Shown here in pieces: positions 32,208 through 32,305 of a stretch of DNA of 32,305 bases (positions are counted from its first letter, which is position 1; every line of letters starts with the position of its first letter). Position numbers and translations under genes: made by a program. The notes under the pieces are model-generated. The model had not been told where the DNA came from. It did not search any database and saw only the letters and a list, made by a program, of their open reading frames with translations. Location: the NCBI GenBank assembly GCA_002634385.1, contig NSJL01000038.1, forward strand, positions 1 through 32,305, given 5' to 3'. Source of the stretch: Nitrospira sp. (GTDB taxonomy: Bacteria; Nitrospirota; Thermodesulfovibrionia; Thermodesulfovibrionales; Dissulfurispiraceae).

Positions 32208-32305
32208 ATGGTCAAGGCGCACGGTCTATTAGTACTGGTAAGCTGAACACATTACTGTGCGTACACCTCCAGCCTATCGACGTGGTGGTCTACCACGGAC
32301 CTTCA
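32208..32305 (-). rRNA. rrl: 23S ribosomal RNA, 3' end (partial)
   Basis: On the minus strand the last 98 bases of the window read into the universal 23S 3' region: GATAGGCTGGAGGTGTACGC, then CTTACCAGTACTAATAGACC and the terminal GCGCCTTGACC. The gene continues past the right edge. The spacer to 5S is about 73 bases and contains no tRNA. The exact 3' end is uncertain by a few bases. Confidence 0.95.

Overview
The window looks like chromosomal DNA of a GC-rich, Gram-negative bacterium with an outer membrane: it carries an RND efflux system with a TolC-type domain, lipoproteins and a DUF2279 envelope protein. The DUF134 regulator paired with a small NifX/NifB-like protein, two hemerythrin-domain proteins, and the mix of short redox and metal genes resemble Nitrospirota or Desulfobacterota-type anaerobes or microaerophiles. 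That placement is inference from gene content; no marker in the window fixes it.

Layout. 1-2.7 kb (minus): an HDAC-family deacetylase, then a Ste24-type M48 membrane protease whose best start is an unusual CTG that overlaps the stop of a 44-residue TfoX_N-like remnant. 2.8-8.2 kb (plus): a perfect CRP-type operator, a Cys-rich orphan protein, then a metal-related block made of DUF134 regulator, NifX-like protein, methyltransferase, CDF cation transporter fused to a second NifX-like domain, the frameshifted remains of a metal ABC ATPase, a soluble PAS histidine kinase and a small exported protein. 8.4-12.7 kb: DUF2279 protein, EamA exporter, hemerythrin, MOSC protein and RluE. 12.8-17.6 kb (plus): a chemoreceptor with a C-terminal bacteriohemerythrin domain, and a PAS-GAF-GGDEF-EAL protein. 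17.7-20.3 kb (minus): HrpB helicase. 20.4-25.6 kb: a methyltransferase, a wrecked glycosyltransferase, two orphan proteins, a FemAB/CelD-like acyltransferase, a tiny zinc-ribbon protein, a zincin-type metallopeptidase and an NAD(P)H:FMN reductase. 25.5-31.9 kb (minus): a compact efflux operon, TetR then lipoprotein adaptor then one giant ORF joining an RND pump to a TolC-like outer-membrane factor. 31.98-32.3 kb (minus): the 3' end of an rRNA operon (23S end, 5S rRNA, strong terminator).

How the genes work together. The 3.5-7.5 kb block reads as a metal-sensing and metal-export module: a DNA-binding DUF134 protein with a palindrome over its own promoter, a free NifX-like domain, and the same domain attached to a CDF transporter. 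The efflux operon has a TetR operator over its own -10, suggesting autorepression. The hemerythrins, chemoreceptor and c-di-GMP protein point to oxygen or redox sensing coupled to motility and lifestyle.

Most notable items: the RND-TolC single-polypeptide fusion with an internal export signal and no internal start codon; the CDF-NifX fusion beside DUF134/NifX; the CTG start coupled to a TfoX fragment; and a set of genes whose -10 element lies 5-7 bases before the start codon, implying leaderless mRNAs.
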